NCBI GenBank assembly: GCA_002633025.1
Contig: NMRB01001187.1
Location: 61,848-125,847, forward strand
From: Notospermus geniculatus
Lineage: Eukaryota; Nemertea; Pilidiophora; Heteronemertea; Lineidae
DNA: 64,000 nt
Direction of reading: 5' to 3'
A model generated the notes under the pieces. The model was not told where the DNA came from. It searched no databases and saw only the letters and a list, made by a program, of their open reading frames with translations. Of the stretch, positions 1 to 8,976 are shown piece by piece; position 1 is the first letter of the stretch, and each line of letters begins with the position of its first letter. The translations under genes and the position numbers were made by a program.

Positions 1-142
1 CATGGTAGTCAAAGTAGAATTCTCTCTCTCAGTAAAAAGTAAGAAATCTTCGAGACAGGCCGAGCACTATACCTTCTGCGCATGCGCGTCTTATTTCCAG
101 GGTATCCCTGGCTTGTATTCATCCGCCTGGCCTCGTTTTCAG

Positions 143-221
143 ATACAGAACCAGTTGGCGTTTGAAAAAAGTGATATCATCGGTAACCAACGGCTTTAAA
201 TCTAAACGGGAACTGCAAGAG
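143..221 (+). CDS. Aminopeptidase N-like, alternative penultimate exon (version 1)
   Basis: A 79-nt exon bounded by a pyrimidine-rich acceptor (ending ttttcag) and a GT donor. After one base completing a split codon it reads YRTSWRLKKVISSVTNGF, then KSKRELQE. This aligns with the second version at 881-962, and with the C-terminal helical (ERAP1_C-like) domain of M1 zinc aminopeptidases, where the family has a VT..F.(S/T)..ELQ pattern. Entry and exit phases match the second version, and the lengths differ by exactly one codon (79 versus 82 nt). Using both exons together shifts the frame and reaches a stop (TTTTAG) inside the second, so the pair behaves as mutually exclusive exons. It lacks the YGGGSFSFS stretch. 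An alternative is a remnant of an upstream aminopeptidase gene copy, but I see no matching terminal exon between 222 and 880. Confidence 0.55.
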
Positions 222-880
222 GTACAAAATATTGCCAATAGGGGGCTTTATTCGGCATATTTGAAGTGCTTTTGTCATAAGTGCACAATGGTGTTGGTTT
301 TCACAATTTTGTCCATTTTTGCATCGTGTATTAAGAAAAAAATTCTTCAAATCGAAAAGGCTATGAAATCTTTCATAGGGCCTTGAATCGGCTGCACAAC
401 AATTCATTGTATATATATCTCATTCATTCAGCCGTCGATACGTATTGTGCAATCGACGGCTGGGTAGACTCAGTAGTCCCAATCACGTCGTCTGCTCGCT
501 GATTATGTAATGGACGGTCCAGAAATCGCTTCCCGCTTTCAGAGACGAAACCATGCAACGAGAGTGTGTTCGAATCGAGGGCTGTAAAAATGATGTACAC
601 TGTACATTTTTCATTGAACACTCACGGCGCTGCCGATACGGATTGAGGGACAATCGGCGGCTGGTGGCTCATCGCAATATCCCTATCATGTCTGCATTGC
701 AACATGTAGGCCTATGCTGCCGTGGACCACGATTCATTTTCATTCCGATCACGTGACATCTGCGAAGGCGAAACCAGACTAGGGCTTATGCGAATCTACG
801 GCTACGAATGCTGTAAAAAGTGCACGGCTTGGAACTATCGGCGGCTTGTCATCTCTGCATGAACCATTTTCTAATTATAG

Positions 881-962
881 TTACGGAGGCGGAAGTTTTT
901 CATTCTCAAGCCTGATTTCCGGAATTACCAGTGGTTTTAGCACAAAATATCAACTTCAGCAG
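881..962 (+). CDS. Aminopeptidase N-like, penultimate exon (version 2)
   Basis: An 82-nt exon between acceptor attatag and donor GTAGGC. It reads YGGGSFSFSSLISGITSGF, then STKYQLQQ. This closely matches the C-terminal region of vertebrate aminopeptidase N (ANPEP), where YGGGSFSFS-LI--VT-RFSTEYELQQL is characteristic from memory of the family. M1 aminopeptidases are zinc ectoenzymes that trim N-terminal residues from peptides. This exon lies in the C-terminal helical-repeat domain, far from the HEXXH active site, which must be upstream of the window. It splices in frame to 2655. The ANPEP-type sequence makes this the canonical version of the alternative pair. Confidence 0.85.
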
Positions 963-1028
963 GTAGGCTAGGGGTGGCGGTGTGGTTACATGTAGTTTGG
1001 TTCCCGATGTCGCCGCTAGGGTTCAATT

Positions 1029-1171
1029 CTGAGACAGGCAGCGCCTGCCGTTTCTTACGCGCTGATTGGTCAACGAAAAAGCGACCACTGGCTTCTCAAC
1101 CAATCAACGCCGTTTTCATCAGCTGCGTTTCGGATGATCACGTGACAGACGGCAGGCGCTAGCGATCTCAG
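1029..1171. mobile_element. Short inverted-repeat (MITE-like) element
   Basis: The ends are inverted copies of each other: CTGAGA..GC..GCGCCTGCCG at the left and its complement CGGCAGGCGCTAGCGATCTCAG at the right. About 100 bases lie between, with CCAATCA-type motifs in both arms. It sits in the aminopeptidase intron. No coding capacity. Family not recognised. Confidence 0.5.
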
Positions 1172-1569
1172 TGTTTAATCCTACCGGTGCAATTAGGAAC
1201 TAGCCTAGCAATGATCACAGCACTTCTAAATTCCTTAAAGTTGTTGTGAAATTTAAGTGAACAATTATCACTGGGGACGAGATTGTTTTGTTGGCAGCAA
1301 AATGCGATGGGAATCAAGCGCTGGTGTTTGCGTGCGCTCACATGCGCATGAAATGAAGTTTCTCCAAACTGGTTTTTGAGACCGAAGAGAATGGAACACC
1401 TTGAACATAAGAGAATCTCGTCCCCAGGAAATATTTCATTGCACCTTTAAGGACTTTTAGCACCGCTTCTCTGGTTAGTTCTCCTCTCTCTCCTGGTAGG
1501 TGGTGGGTGTGTTAGCGGAATAGAGCCTGTCCACTTCGGTACGGCCTGCGGAAAAGACACGAATCAAAA

Positions 1570-1725
1570 AGAAAAGTTGTGTTGTTCGAAAAACTGTCAA
1601 TTCAATAGAGAGTTTAGATCGCGTCCCGCTAATGGTGACGCTAACGTTAGCACTATTCATTGTCTTTCGTACAAGTCATAAGTTATCAATCTCTAAATCT
1701 CTCTAATTTCTGAAAACTTGCCTAT
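1570..1725. repeat. Duplicated intron segment, copy 1 (before single N)
   Basis: This segment, starting agaaaagttgtgttgttcg and ending aaaacttgcctat, recurs at 1983-2162 with a few substitutions and a small insertion. The repeat restarts immediately after the single N at 1982, so two allelic contig ends have probably been placed side by side. Confidence 0.8.
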
Positions 1726-1981
1726 AGCGTGTTCGGAAAGCTTCCTCGGGGAGGCTCGGGGAAGCGGGAGAGCGTTCGGTAAGGTATTTGGCAGGCTGCC
1801 AAGGCTTCCTCGAGCCTGGCCGAAGTGAGCGACTCGCCGAGTCGCTCACTTGGGGAAACTCCCGGCATGCATTTCGTTTTCTTTCCAATCCGACATGCTG
1901 ATTGGCTAAACGTGGAACATTTCACGCCTGCAACCCACAGTAGTACCTTTCCCCGAGGAAGGGCAAATATCGTTCGGAAAT
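1726..1981. mobile_element. Insertion present only in copy 1 of the intron segment
   Basis: The sequence after cttgcctat differs between the two copies. Copy 1 continues into about 256 bases with inverted-repeat features (GTTCGGAAAGCTTCCTCGGGG near the left, CCCCGAGGAAGG..TTCGGAAAT near the right; an inner palindrome gagcgactcgccgagtcgctc). Copy 2 continues into ordinary intron. This is best explained by a transposon in one haplotype, with the contig ending in or at the edge of it. Confidence 0.45.
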
Positions 1982-1982
1982 N

Positions 1983-2162
1983 AGAAAAGTTGTGTTGTTC
2001 GAAAAAATGTCAATTCAAAATTTCAGTTCAAAATTTCAATAGAGAGTTTAAGATCGCGTCCCGCTAATGGGGACGCTAACGTTAGCACCATTCATTTTGT
2101 CTTCCGTACAAGTCATAAGTTATCAATCTCTAAATCTCTCTAATTTCTGAAAACTTGCCTAT
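1983..2162. repeat. Duplicated intron segment, copy 2 (after single N)
   Basis: Second copy of 1570-1725, with a 22-base internal extra stretch (repeated tcaaaatttca) and scattered differences. It lies inside the aminopeptidase intron between 962 and 2655, so it does not affect the coding exons. Confidence 0.8.
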
Positions 2163-2654
2163 TTTGAGGCTGCAAAATGTGCGTTCATGGTACTTCGTTC
2201 TTTCCACCCAGTCAGCCCAAGTACCGGGTTCGGTAACGTTCGTGTCTTTTCGGGTCTTTCCGTAAGCCTCTCTGTCTCCCTCTTTCTATCCTGCACACGT
2301 CTATTTTTAGCTACGGGTGCTTGTTGTATACGCTAAGGCGGCTTATAAAAGGTTTGACTTTGACCATGAATACAGATATACAGATACGACAGGTAAGGTT
2401 ACGTCACAGCATAAAATGACTACGTCAGAGACGTTTGTGCACATACTTCGCTTACGTCACCAAATCGCTCCTTGCACGCGCTCACAGCAGTTTTTCTCCA
2501 ATGCACTTCGATTTGGACCTACTCACGTTTTTTATTTTGTACTTCTGAAACAATAGTATTCTTAGTAGTTTTTTCATATTGCCCGAAGTGGCATTTGAAT
2601 ATTACGTAAACGTTTCTGTGTCTGAAGGTATCTTAAACGTCTCTATTTTTTCAG

Positions 2655-2804
2655 TTACGTGAATTCAAGAAAGCCCATCCAGATCTCGGGTCTGGGACCC
2701 GAGCCTTCGAGCAGGCTATCGAAAAGACGACAGCCAATTACAAGTGGGTCGCAGCAAACGAAAAGAAGATAGGTGATTGGTTGAAAAAGGCTCTGAAGCC
2801 CTGA
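2655..2804 (+). CDS. Aminopeptidase N-like, last coding exon
   Basis: The exon follows a strong acceptor (ctatttttttcag) and starts in phase 0. It encodes 49 residues and ends at TGA. The translation begins LREFKKAHPDLGSGTRAFEQ, continues with AIEKTTANYKWVAANEKKIGD and ends in KKALKP. It matches the extreme C-terminus of M1 aminopeptidases of the ANPEP type: GSGTRA-EQA-EKT-ANI-WV--N, then a short tail. Joined to 881-962 it gives a continuous reading frame. Only the 3' end of the gene is in the window. The catalytic domain and the N-terminal membrane anchor expected of this family lie upstream, so enzyme identity rests on the C-terminal domain alone. The 3' untranslated region follows, with candidate poly(A) signals near 3300. 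Confidence 0.88.
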   Translation, partial: LREFKKAHPDLGSGTRAFEQAIEKTTANYKWVAANEKKIGDWLKKALKP

Positions 2805-3297
2805 TAGCTGCCTTGTTCAAGACCAATACACAAGGGGGCGCTGCGATAGTTTACTTGTTTGTCAGTAGGTGGCGTGTGGCGTGTTCTGTCAAAGAATTTG
2901 AATGAGTGACATTTTTCTAATGGTCCCTCGGTTGTTGTTGACGGTATCCATGGCCAACGATGTGTTCGGGGAACCGGAAGTTTTACAAAACGACATACAG
3001 GGAATTCCTGGCGTTGGTAAACGTCTCTTCCGAAAGGAGGCGCTGTAATATTTGAATTTGTAAGCACGCACGGTTGCGAGAGTGGATAATATGACATGTA
3101 ATCATTATTTGTACATGTATTTTCAACTTTTGATGTAACATAAATTATGATTTTAGGGCATTGAAACATTTTTGCATGACCGCCATCTTTGTTGGAAAGG
3201 TCTCTAGACTTGGAATATTTTTAGCCTTCATTACTTTGCACAACTTGTCAAATTCTTGGTTTATATTTTTCTTGGTTAATCAGGGAAACGCGGGTAA

Positions 3298-3338
3298 AAT
3301 AAAATGTTATTAGGCAGAGGAATGATTTTGTAAATAAA
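3298..3338 (+). other. Candidate poly(A) signals of the aminopeptidase gene
   Basis: Two AATAAA hexamers (3298-3303 and 3333-3338) lie about 500 bases after the stop codon at 2802-2804, in AT-rich sequence. The position is reasonable for the 3' end of the aminopeptidase transcript. Cleavage site not determined. Confidence 0.4.
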
Positions 3339-3855
3339 AAATTGTATAATCATATATTAATCGAAATGAGAGATATGACGTAAAAATAGCTTTTTATAAA
3401 TATATTAAAACCTTTTGTTATTCCTTCCACGTCTCACATCAGGTAGGTAGTTTTTTTAAATGAAAAATGCGTTCTCCGCCCAATGGACGCTGAATGATGA
3501 TGTACATGCAGGCCGATATATGACAATGCACATGACGATGTACGTGCATGCAGGTCAGTTAGGGCATTCTACATATGAGACCTTGAGATGTACTGTAGCC
3601 TACATGTTGGCAAATGCACATGACGATGTAGGGCCGACATGCACGCCGATACAATGTACACGATATAGATTGGTATCAAGTACAGGTAGGCCTATAACGC
3701 TCGATCAAGGCCAAGAGGTATTAAAGTTATTCTGACTGAATACATTCCCAAATCATTTCGGATACGGGTAGGCCTAAAGCCTTGTACAGGCAACACACTC
3801 GCAGTACTAAGCCCCATAGGCCTACAAACTGCTCTTCTGATGATCGATTTCGGAA

Positions 3856-3865
3856 GGGACTTCCT
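3856..3865 (+). promoter_or_regulatory. NF-kB/Rel-like site upstream of peptide A
   Basis: GGGACTTCCT fits the kappa-B pattern GGGRNWYYCC with one deviation (final T) and lies about 100 bases upstream of the first (untranslated) exon. A CCAAT-like motif (cccaatcaaacc) follows near 3877. The kappa-B-like core is broken in unit B (ggaacctatcct). A site this short may occur by chance. Confidence 0.2.
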
Positions 3866-4117
3866 CTGAACATCTGCCCAATCAAACCACTTGCCTGCCC
3901 AAGCACCTACTTTGTCATGCACATATCTCGAATCAGCTCATTTCGGAAATTTTCGTAGAGAGGTAAGCTTCGTTTTGCTATGGAAATTTGTGAAATTGGT
4001 GAATCATACTCTTGAGCATAGTACATTTTACTGGATACCAACTCCGGCGAATATAAACTTTTCTCAATTGAATATTATACAGTGTGGCTTTAAAACGACC
4101 GTATTTTTAGGGAAAAT

Positions 4118-4175
4118 ATGACGTCATCCGTGAGACTTCTCCTGATCATCGTTCTCCTGCTCCACGTGTGTGTAG
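4118..4175 (+). CDS. Secreted peptide A, exon 1 (signal peptide)
   Basis: The ATG lies 7 bases into an exon that follows the acceptor gtatttttag (4110). An upstream untranslated exon probably ends at 3962 with TAGAGAG|GTAAGC. The exon encodes MTSSVRLLLIIVLLLHVCV, a typical secretory signal with a basic residue and a hydrophobic leucine/isoleucine/valine core. It ends in phase 1 at a GTAGGT donor. The split codon (G|AT, Asp) joins it to 5037. The 64-residue precursor has no recognised homologue that I can name. The same exon occurs in peptide B at 6240 with one synonymous change, so secretion is conserved between the copies. Confidence 0.8.
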
Positions 4176-4364
4176 GTAGGTATTGCATGTAGGTAGCAGG
4201 CTCCAGAGACATCCAAACTGGGCCGACGTTACTTTTCTCTGGGTACGAGATTGGGGCGGTGTGTTACTTCCGTTTCATACTGCTTTTTGCCATAAATCCA
4301 AGCACGCAAACCCGTTTTATATTATGAAATCCCGAATTCATTTGGGGGATGTCACACTGCAGCA

Positions 4365-4997
4365 CATCCTCCCACAGCAGGGGTTTTTACCTCGCTCCTC
4401 TTCATCCGCTCACACAAACCCCTGCCGACATTCGCCGGAATCCGTGGAGTATCAAAGCCATTCCAGCAAATGTTCATCCCCACCATCTCATCCCAAGTAG
4501 GCCGGTGATTGATACACATGACTACGCAGGTTTGAACAAAGCTGACCCAGCAGGTCAACATGAAATAACTATAACTCCTGTTTGGCGACGTGTGGCCTGA
4601 GAATGATATACATTCTGTGGGATGAATGTAGGGTAGGCTGAACTCAACTCAGGTTGAATACAGCGGTGTAGGATAGATTTATTGTCGGCATAACTATGTC
4701 AGCTGCTTGGCTGTGAATATTACAAGGGCCGTAATGCATGTATACGTGTAACTGATCTCTTGTTAGTTTGAGGTGGGGAAGCTGAGGTACTTCAGCACTG
4801 TATTGTGCGTGACACTACGATACAATCTACGTGTAATGCCTGTCATCTTAAGGTGACTCAGAAATGACGTTCGCTGATTGGGCGCATTTTCTTTTGCGCC
4901 AAATACCGGTACCCAGCAAATCAGGCGGATGTCCTCAGGGGTTTGTCTGTGGTGACGAAGGGAGCGAGCAGTAAGAACGCCTGATATTCTCAGGATG
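4365..4997. mobile_element. Non-autonomous DNA transposon in the peptide A intron
   Basis: 633 bp, flanked by a perfect 8-bp target-site duplication CTGCAGCA (4357-4364 and 4998-5005). The ends are inverted repeats of about 75 bases with gaps: left CATCCT..CAGG..GTTTTTACCTCGCTCC..CACAAACCCCTG..GACATTCGCC, right end its imperfect complement. Peptide B's intron has the corresponding empty site (cactgcactgttcttcc), so insertion followed the gene duplication. No transposase ORF is visible. An 8-bp duplication fits hAT- or P-like families, but the CATCCT end does not let me name one. A compact relative lies at 51,312-51,415. Confidence 0.85.
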
Positions 4998-5036
4998 CTG
5001 CAGCACGCTGTTCTTCCCTGCTTCTCACTTTTGCAG

Positions 5037-5173
5037 ATGTGTCCCCAAGTCTACCTGACATTGAAAGTTCGGAACATTTAGTTAGGATGCGACGATGGGG
5101 TTACTATCGTGGTTATTGGTGGTGGAATGGTAGAAGATGGAAAAAGTTTTATCCCAACGGGCCGGGAAAGTAA
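5037..5173 (+). CDS. Secreted peptide A, exon 2 (propeptide and Trp/Tyr/Arg-rich mature peptide)
   Basis: Acceptor cacttttgcag, phase 1, ending at TAA (5171-5173). The first 20 residues (DVSPSLPDIESSEHLVRMRR) form an acidic propeptide ending in R-M-R-R, a furin-type cleavage site. The predicted product is 25 residues beginning WGYYRGYWWWNGRRW and ending KKFYPNGPGK. It has five Trp, four Tyr and at least five basic residues, with no cysteine. The terminal Gly-Lys before the stop is a classic amidation signal: carboxypeptidase removal of Lys, then Gly used as amide donor, leaving Pro-amide. Cationic, aromatic-rich composition after an acidic propeptide is typical of antimicrobial peptides. A neuropeptide-like role is the main alternative. 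Function is inferred; no homologue recognised. Confidence 0.75.
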
Positions 5174-6239
5174 CCAGACGACCTTACAGGATGGGAGGTT
5201 AACCCGGCGACGGACAACAATGTGACGTAATTTGTAATTCTGCATGTTTCGTGAACCGGAATTTTCCTTGGTTTATCTGTAACCGGGATCTGTGAGCGCA
5301 AATGCGGCAACGAAAAAAATATTCAAGTATTACGTCACACTATTGTTATTTTTCGAGTGCCCTTTGTTACGATTCAAGATGACAGCAAAACTCGTCTCAG
5401 CCGGAGGTGACCCCAATCTATCTCACTCTCCACGCAGAGATCCCAATCATTTTAACTCTCCAAACAGCGATGGCTATCTTCCAGGTCAAACTCTACAACA
5501 GTGCCGATTTTCTCCACTACGTTACACAAATAGACACTGCACTCTAAAAACTAAAGTGTTAGGTGCAACACTTAAAGAGAGCAGAGAGTCCGGTCCACCG
5601 TAACTGTGTACAGTCATTACATAGCAGGTATAGCAGATATTCAGGTCAACTCAGGTTGAAAACAAAATCCAAACATGGCTACCGTCCATTATAGTATAGA
5701 TGAGACCTTGAGATGTACTGTACATGTTGGCAAATGCACATGACGATGTGGGGCCGACATGCACGCCGATACAATGTACACGATATAGATTGGTATCAAG
5801 TACAGGTAGGCCTATAACGCTCGATCAAGGCCAAGAGGTATTAAAGTTATTCTGATTGAATACAATCCCAAATCATTTCGGATACGGGTAGGCCTAAAGC
5901 CTTGTACAGGCAACACACTCGCAGTACTAAGCCCCATAGGCCTACAAACTGCTCTTCAGGGGATCGATTTCGGAAGGAACCTATCCTCTGAACATCTGCC
6001 CAATCAAACCACTTGCCTGCCCAAGCACCTAATTTGTCATGCGCATATCTCGAATCAGCTCATTTCGGAAATTTTCGTAGAGAGGTAAGCTTCGTTTTGC
6101 TATGGAAATTTGTGAAATTGGTGAATCATACTCTTGAGCATAGTACATTTTACTGGATACCAACTCCGGCGAATATAAACTTTTCTCAATTGAATACTAT
6201 ACAGTGAGGCTTTAAAACGACCGTATTTTTAGGGAAAAT

Positions 6240-6297
6240 ATGACGTCATCCGTGAGACTGCTCCTGATCATCGTTCTCCTGCTCCACGTGTGTGTAG
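6240..6297 (+). CDS. Secreted peptide B, exon 1 (signal peptide)
   Basis: Same structure as peptide A exon 1: acceptor tatttttag at 6232, seven-base leader, ATG, 19 signal-peptide residues identical to those of A, donor GTAGGT in phase 1. The probable upstream untranslated exon ends at 6084 (AGAGAG|GTAAGC). The intron to 6520 is only 222 bases because it lacks the transposon found in A. Confidence 0.8.
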
Positions 6298-6519
6298 GTA
6301 GGTATTGCATGTAGCTAGCAGTCTCCAGAGACATCCAAACTGGGCCGACGTAACTTTTCTCTGGGTACGAGATTGGGGCGGGGTCTAACTTCCGTTTCAT
6401 ACTGCTTTTTGCCATAAATCCAAAAAGTAAGCACGCAAACCCGTTTTATATTTTGAAATCCCGAATTCATTTGGAGGATGTCGCACTGCACTGTTCTTCC
6501 TTGCTTCTCACTTTTGCAG

Positions 6520-6659
6520 ATGTGTCCCAAAGTGTAACTGACAGGGAAAGTTCGGAACATTTAGTTAGGATGCGTCGCGGTTACTATGGTTGGCGCTATG
6601 GTTATTGGTGGTGGAATGGTAGAAGATGGAACTTTTATCCCAACGGGCCGGGAAAGTAA
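6520..6659 (+). CDS. Secreted peptide B, exon 2 (propeptide and mature peptide)
   Basis: Acceptor cacttttgcag, ending at TAA (6657-6659). Propeptide DVSQSVTDRESSEHLVRMRR keeps the furin-type RMRR. The predicted mature peptide has 26 residues, beginning GYYGWRYGYWWWNGRRW and ending NFYPNGPGK. It has five Trp, five Tyr, three Arg and no cysteine, and shares the WWWNGRRW core and the Gly-Lys amidation end with A. Differences from A sit mainly in the N-terminal half of the mature peptide and in the propeptide (PSLPDI versus QSVTDR), while the signal, cleavage site and C-terminus are unchanged. The open frame and conserved processing sites after duplication argue that both copies are functional. 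Confidence 0.75.
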
Positions 6660-7025
6660 CCAGACGACCTTACAGGATGGGAGGTTAACCCGGCGACGGA
6701 CAACAATGTGACGTAATTTGTAATTCTGCATGTTTCGTGAACCGAAATTTTCCTTGGTTTATCTGTAACCGGGATCTGTGAGCGCAAATGCGGCAACGAA
6801 AAACATATTCAAGTATTACGTCACACTATTGTTATTTTTCGAGTGCCCTTTGTTACGATTCAAGATGACAGCAAAACTCGTCTCAGCCGGAGGTGACCCC
6901 AATCTATCTCACTCTCCACGCAGAGATCCCAATCATTTTAACTCTCCAAACAGCGATGGCTATCTTCCAGGTGAAACTCTACAACAGTGCCGATTTTCTC
7001 CACTACGTTACACAAATAGACACTG

Positions 7026-7298
7026 CACTCTAAAAACTAAAGTGTTAGGTGCAACACTTAAAGAGGGCTGTGAGTGACTCCTTGGGAAGTGATCACTTTC
7101 TTGATCTGAAGTGATCTGAAGTGTTGGTTCAACACTTTTAGTGTTAAATGCACACTTCACTTGTGCGCACTAATAAGTGTGGCAATTTCACCTGTGGTGT
7201 TAAACCAGCAATTCAGATCAAGAAAGTTATCACTTTACAAAGAGGAGTCACTCACAACCCTCTTTAGTGTTGCACCTAACACTTTAGTTTTTAGAGTG
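7026..7298. mobile_element. MITE with about 85-bp terminal inverted repeats
   Basis: The left end CACTCTAAAAACTAAAGTGT, continuing through GGTGCAACACTTAAAGAGGG and GAGTGACTCC to TTTCTTGATCTGAA, is mirrored at the right end up to 7298. The centre is also rich in short palindromes around AAGTGT. The left 40 bases occur alone at 5541-5579 in unit A. No coding capacity. Confidence 0.7.
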
Positions 7299-8304
7299 TG
7301 TCATCGACCAGTCGCCGCCATGTTTGACCGCATCACTCCTCCTAATGGAGTTACCGTTAGGAGCCTGATCACAATTGGTAGATATTTTTCCATTTAACCT
7401 TCCGCTGCACTACTTTTCAAGATGGTAACCTTAGAACGATACTAGAGGGTGTTGGTTGAACCTCGTCCCAAGACCCTCTAGTGTCAAGATTGCTTCCAGG
7501 TCTGAATCAATCTCACTCTCCATGCTGACATTTCCATCAAATCCACTCTCCAAGCAGGCATCTCATGGCAATTCGTCATTTCCTATCGATCACGAGTCGC
7601 TCCCCAGTTCAAGCACACATAGGCCCCAAATCAATCAATTTGAAGATGGTTGTTTCCAAACAGGGATAAACATGTACGACAGTGCTGTGTACATTGTGTT
7701 TATATTCTGGTTCCAAACGATGTACAGGATTAGTGCACTGTACGTATACAGGACACTTAACCACCTTCGATGGTGCACCTGGTTCAAGTGGTTCCCGTAC
7801 CTAATTGGAGACGGGGAGTGTTTACCACCAACTTTGCCACAACAGCTAGGCCATTTGGTATGAAGCCAGTGTGTTGAGGGTAGAGCATTATTCTCCATCC
7901 AGACCTGGACCCCTCGCTTCGTTTTCTCTGGTCAGAGAGGTAAGTAATGCGAGACGATTTTATGTTGGAAAATTTACCAAATGCGCCGGCCCCCCCTACC
8001 GAGATGTTTGTGCCGTGAGATGGCGCTGCGACCGATGAGCGTGAGAGCCAATCAAACTCGTTGTTTCTATACATTGTAAGGTCAAGGTAAAATTTCATGA
8101 TAACTGGTGCCTCGTCCTATTCGTAGGACAGGACTTGGGTTAGTATTTGGTAAGCGCCAGGCCTTATTCTTCTCGCCTGACCTTGTTTTTAATTCCCTGC
8201 TCCCCCTGCCGAGGAAGTACACCGAATTCGATGACATTTTAGAATAACTCCACTCAATGTTAACTTCATACATGTACCTATGAATTTGTTACTTTGTAGG
8301 TAAA

Positions 8305-8359
8305 ATGAAATTCATTCTCTCGATATGGTTTATCTTCATGGTGTTCAGTGTAAGTTCAG
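8305..8359 (+). CDS. Secreted six-cysteine peptide C, exon 1 (signal peptide)
   Basis: The ATG lies 5 bases after acceptor actttgtag (8299). A probable untranslated exon ends at 7939 with CAGAGAG|GTAAGT, the same arrangement as in genes A and B. It encodes MKFILSIWFIFMVFSVSS, a signal peptide rich in Phe/Ile, and ends in phase 1 at donor GTATGT. Joined to 8618 and 8977 it yields an 85-residue precursor. No copy of this exon is seen in front of the duplicated exons at 9371 and 9723. Confidence 0.75.
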
Positions 8360-8617
8360 GTATGTACGGCGCAGTCCTTGTAGGGGATGAATTTCACTAT
8401 ATATTTCAATAGTTGATATGAGTCAGTTGATCAATAGGAGTCACTACGGTCCAATTCAATGCAAGACGAAGTGGTCCCATTGGTTCATGGTTGATTAAGC
8501 AGCGATCAGGCGAATTTTGCTGCCGCCATCTTTTGACGACAAGCGCGGCTAACTGCTCCTAAGATTGAAAAGCTACTTTATAATTTACACTTATTGAATA
8601 TCCAATTTTTCTTTCAG

Positions 8618-8668
8618 GATCTCGGGGCAAATCCCGGGCGAACTCACGGCGGATGCAGTACACTTGCT
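8618..8668 (+). CDS. Peptide C, exon 2 (basic N-terminal segment)
   Basis: Acceptor tttttctttcag; donor GTAAGT; phase 1 at both ends, so it could be skipped or duplicated without frameshift. With the split codons it reads GSRGKSRANSRRMQYTC plus L. It is strongly basic (four Arg/Lys in the first twelve residues) and ends with the first cysteine of the domain. A dibasic RR precedes the cysteine-rich part and may be a processing site, though it is not a full furin motif. Confidence 0.7.
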
Positions 8669-8744
8669 GTAAGTTTGTTTTTGTAGACATGTTCAAAAAG
8701 ATTCCAAGCGATAAATTTTAAGCTTGGGACGTCATAGCTATTCA

Positions 8745-8925
8745 TTACTGGTGATATTTATCAAACAATGTTGGAGGAAGCGGGAAACCCGAGAAAAAAC
8801 ATGCGATGTCGAGAGGAACCGCCCTCTCTACCACATAACGCACTGGCACGATCAGAGATCGAACCCACGACCTCATCGGTGGCAAATCTGAATGTTTCCA
8901 CTTCGCCACCCTGACAACTCCGCTC
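8745..8925 (-). mobile_element. tRNA-derived SINE in peptide C intron 2
   Basis: On the minus strand the right end starts GTCAGGGTGGCGAAGTGG (A-box-like) and reaches GGGTTCGATCTC (B box) about 35 bases later, as in a tRNA-Ser/Leu-type head. A body with CTCGGGTTTCCCGCTTCC follows. An almost identical copy, carried along by the exon duplication, lies at 9485-9672. Not a functional tRNA gene: the acceptor stem does not pair and a SINE body follows. Confidence 0.65.
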
Positions 8926-8976
8926 CCACTCTGCATTCAGAGACCAATCTCTCAGAAAATATCGTCTTATTTTCAG

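Larger units (their letters stand above)
3575..5579 (+). repeat. Tandem gene duplication, unit A
   Basis: From atgagaccttgagatgtactg to the caacacttaaagag stretch, this unit is repeated at 5700-7065. It contains the whole peptide A gene, including its 5' untranslated exon. The unit is longer than unit B mainly because of a 633-bp transposon in the intron (4365-4997). No N lies between the two units and the coding sequences differ, so this is a genuine tandem duplication. Confidence 0.85.
5700..7065 (+). repeat. Tandem gene duplication, unit B
   Basis: Second copy of the unit at 3575-5579, about 1.37 kb, carrying the peptide B gene. It lacks the intron transposon of unit A and so shows the pre-insertion site. 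It ends in an inverted-repeat element (7026-7298) whose left end is also present at the end of unit A. Confidence 0.85.

Noticed and set aside
2738-3169. 143-codon minus-strand open frame
   Set aside because: It lies antisense to the last aminopeptidase exon and its 3' untranslated region; no domain and no splice support.
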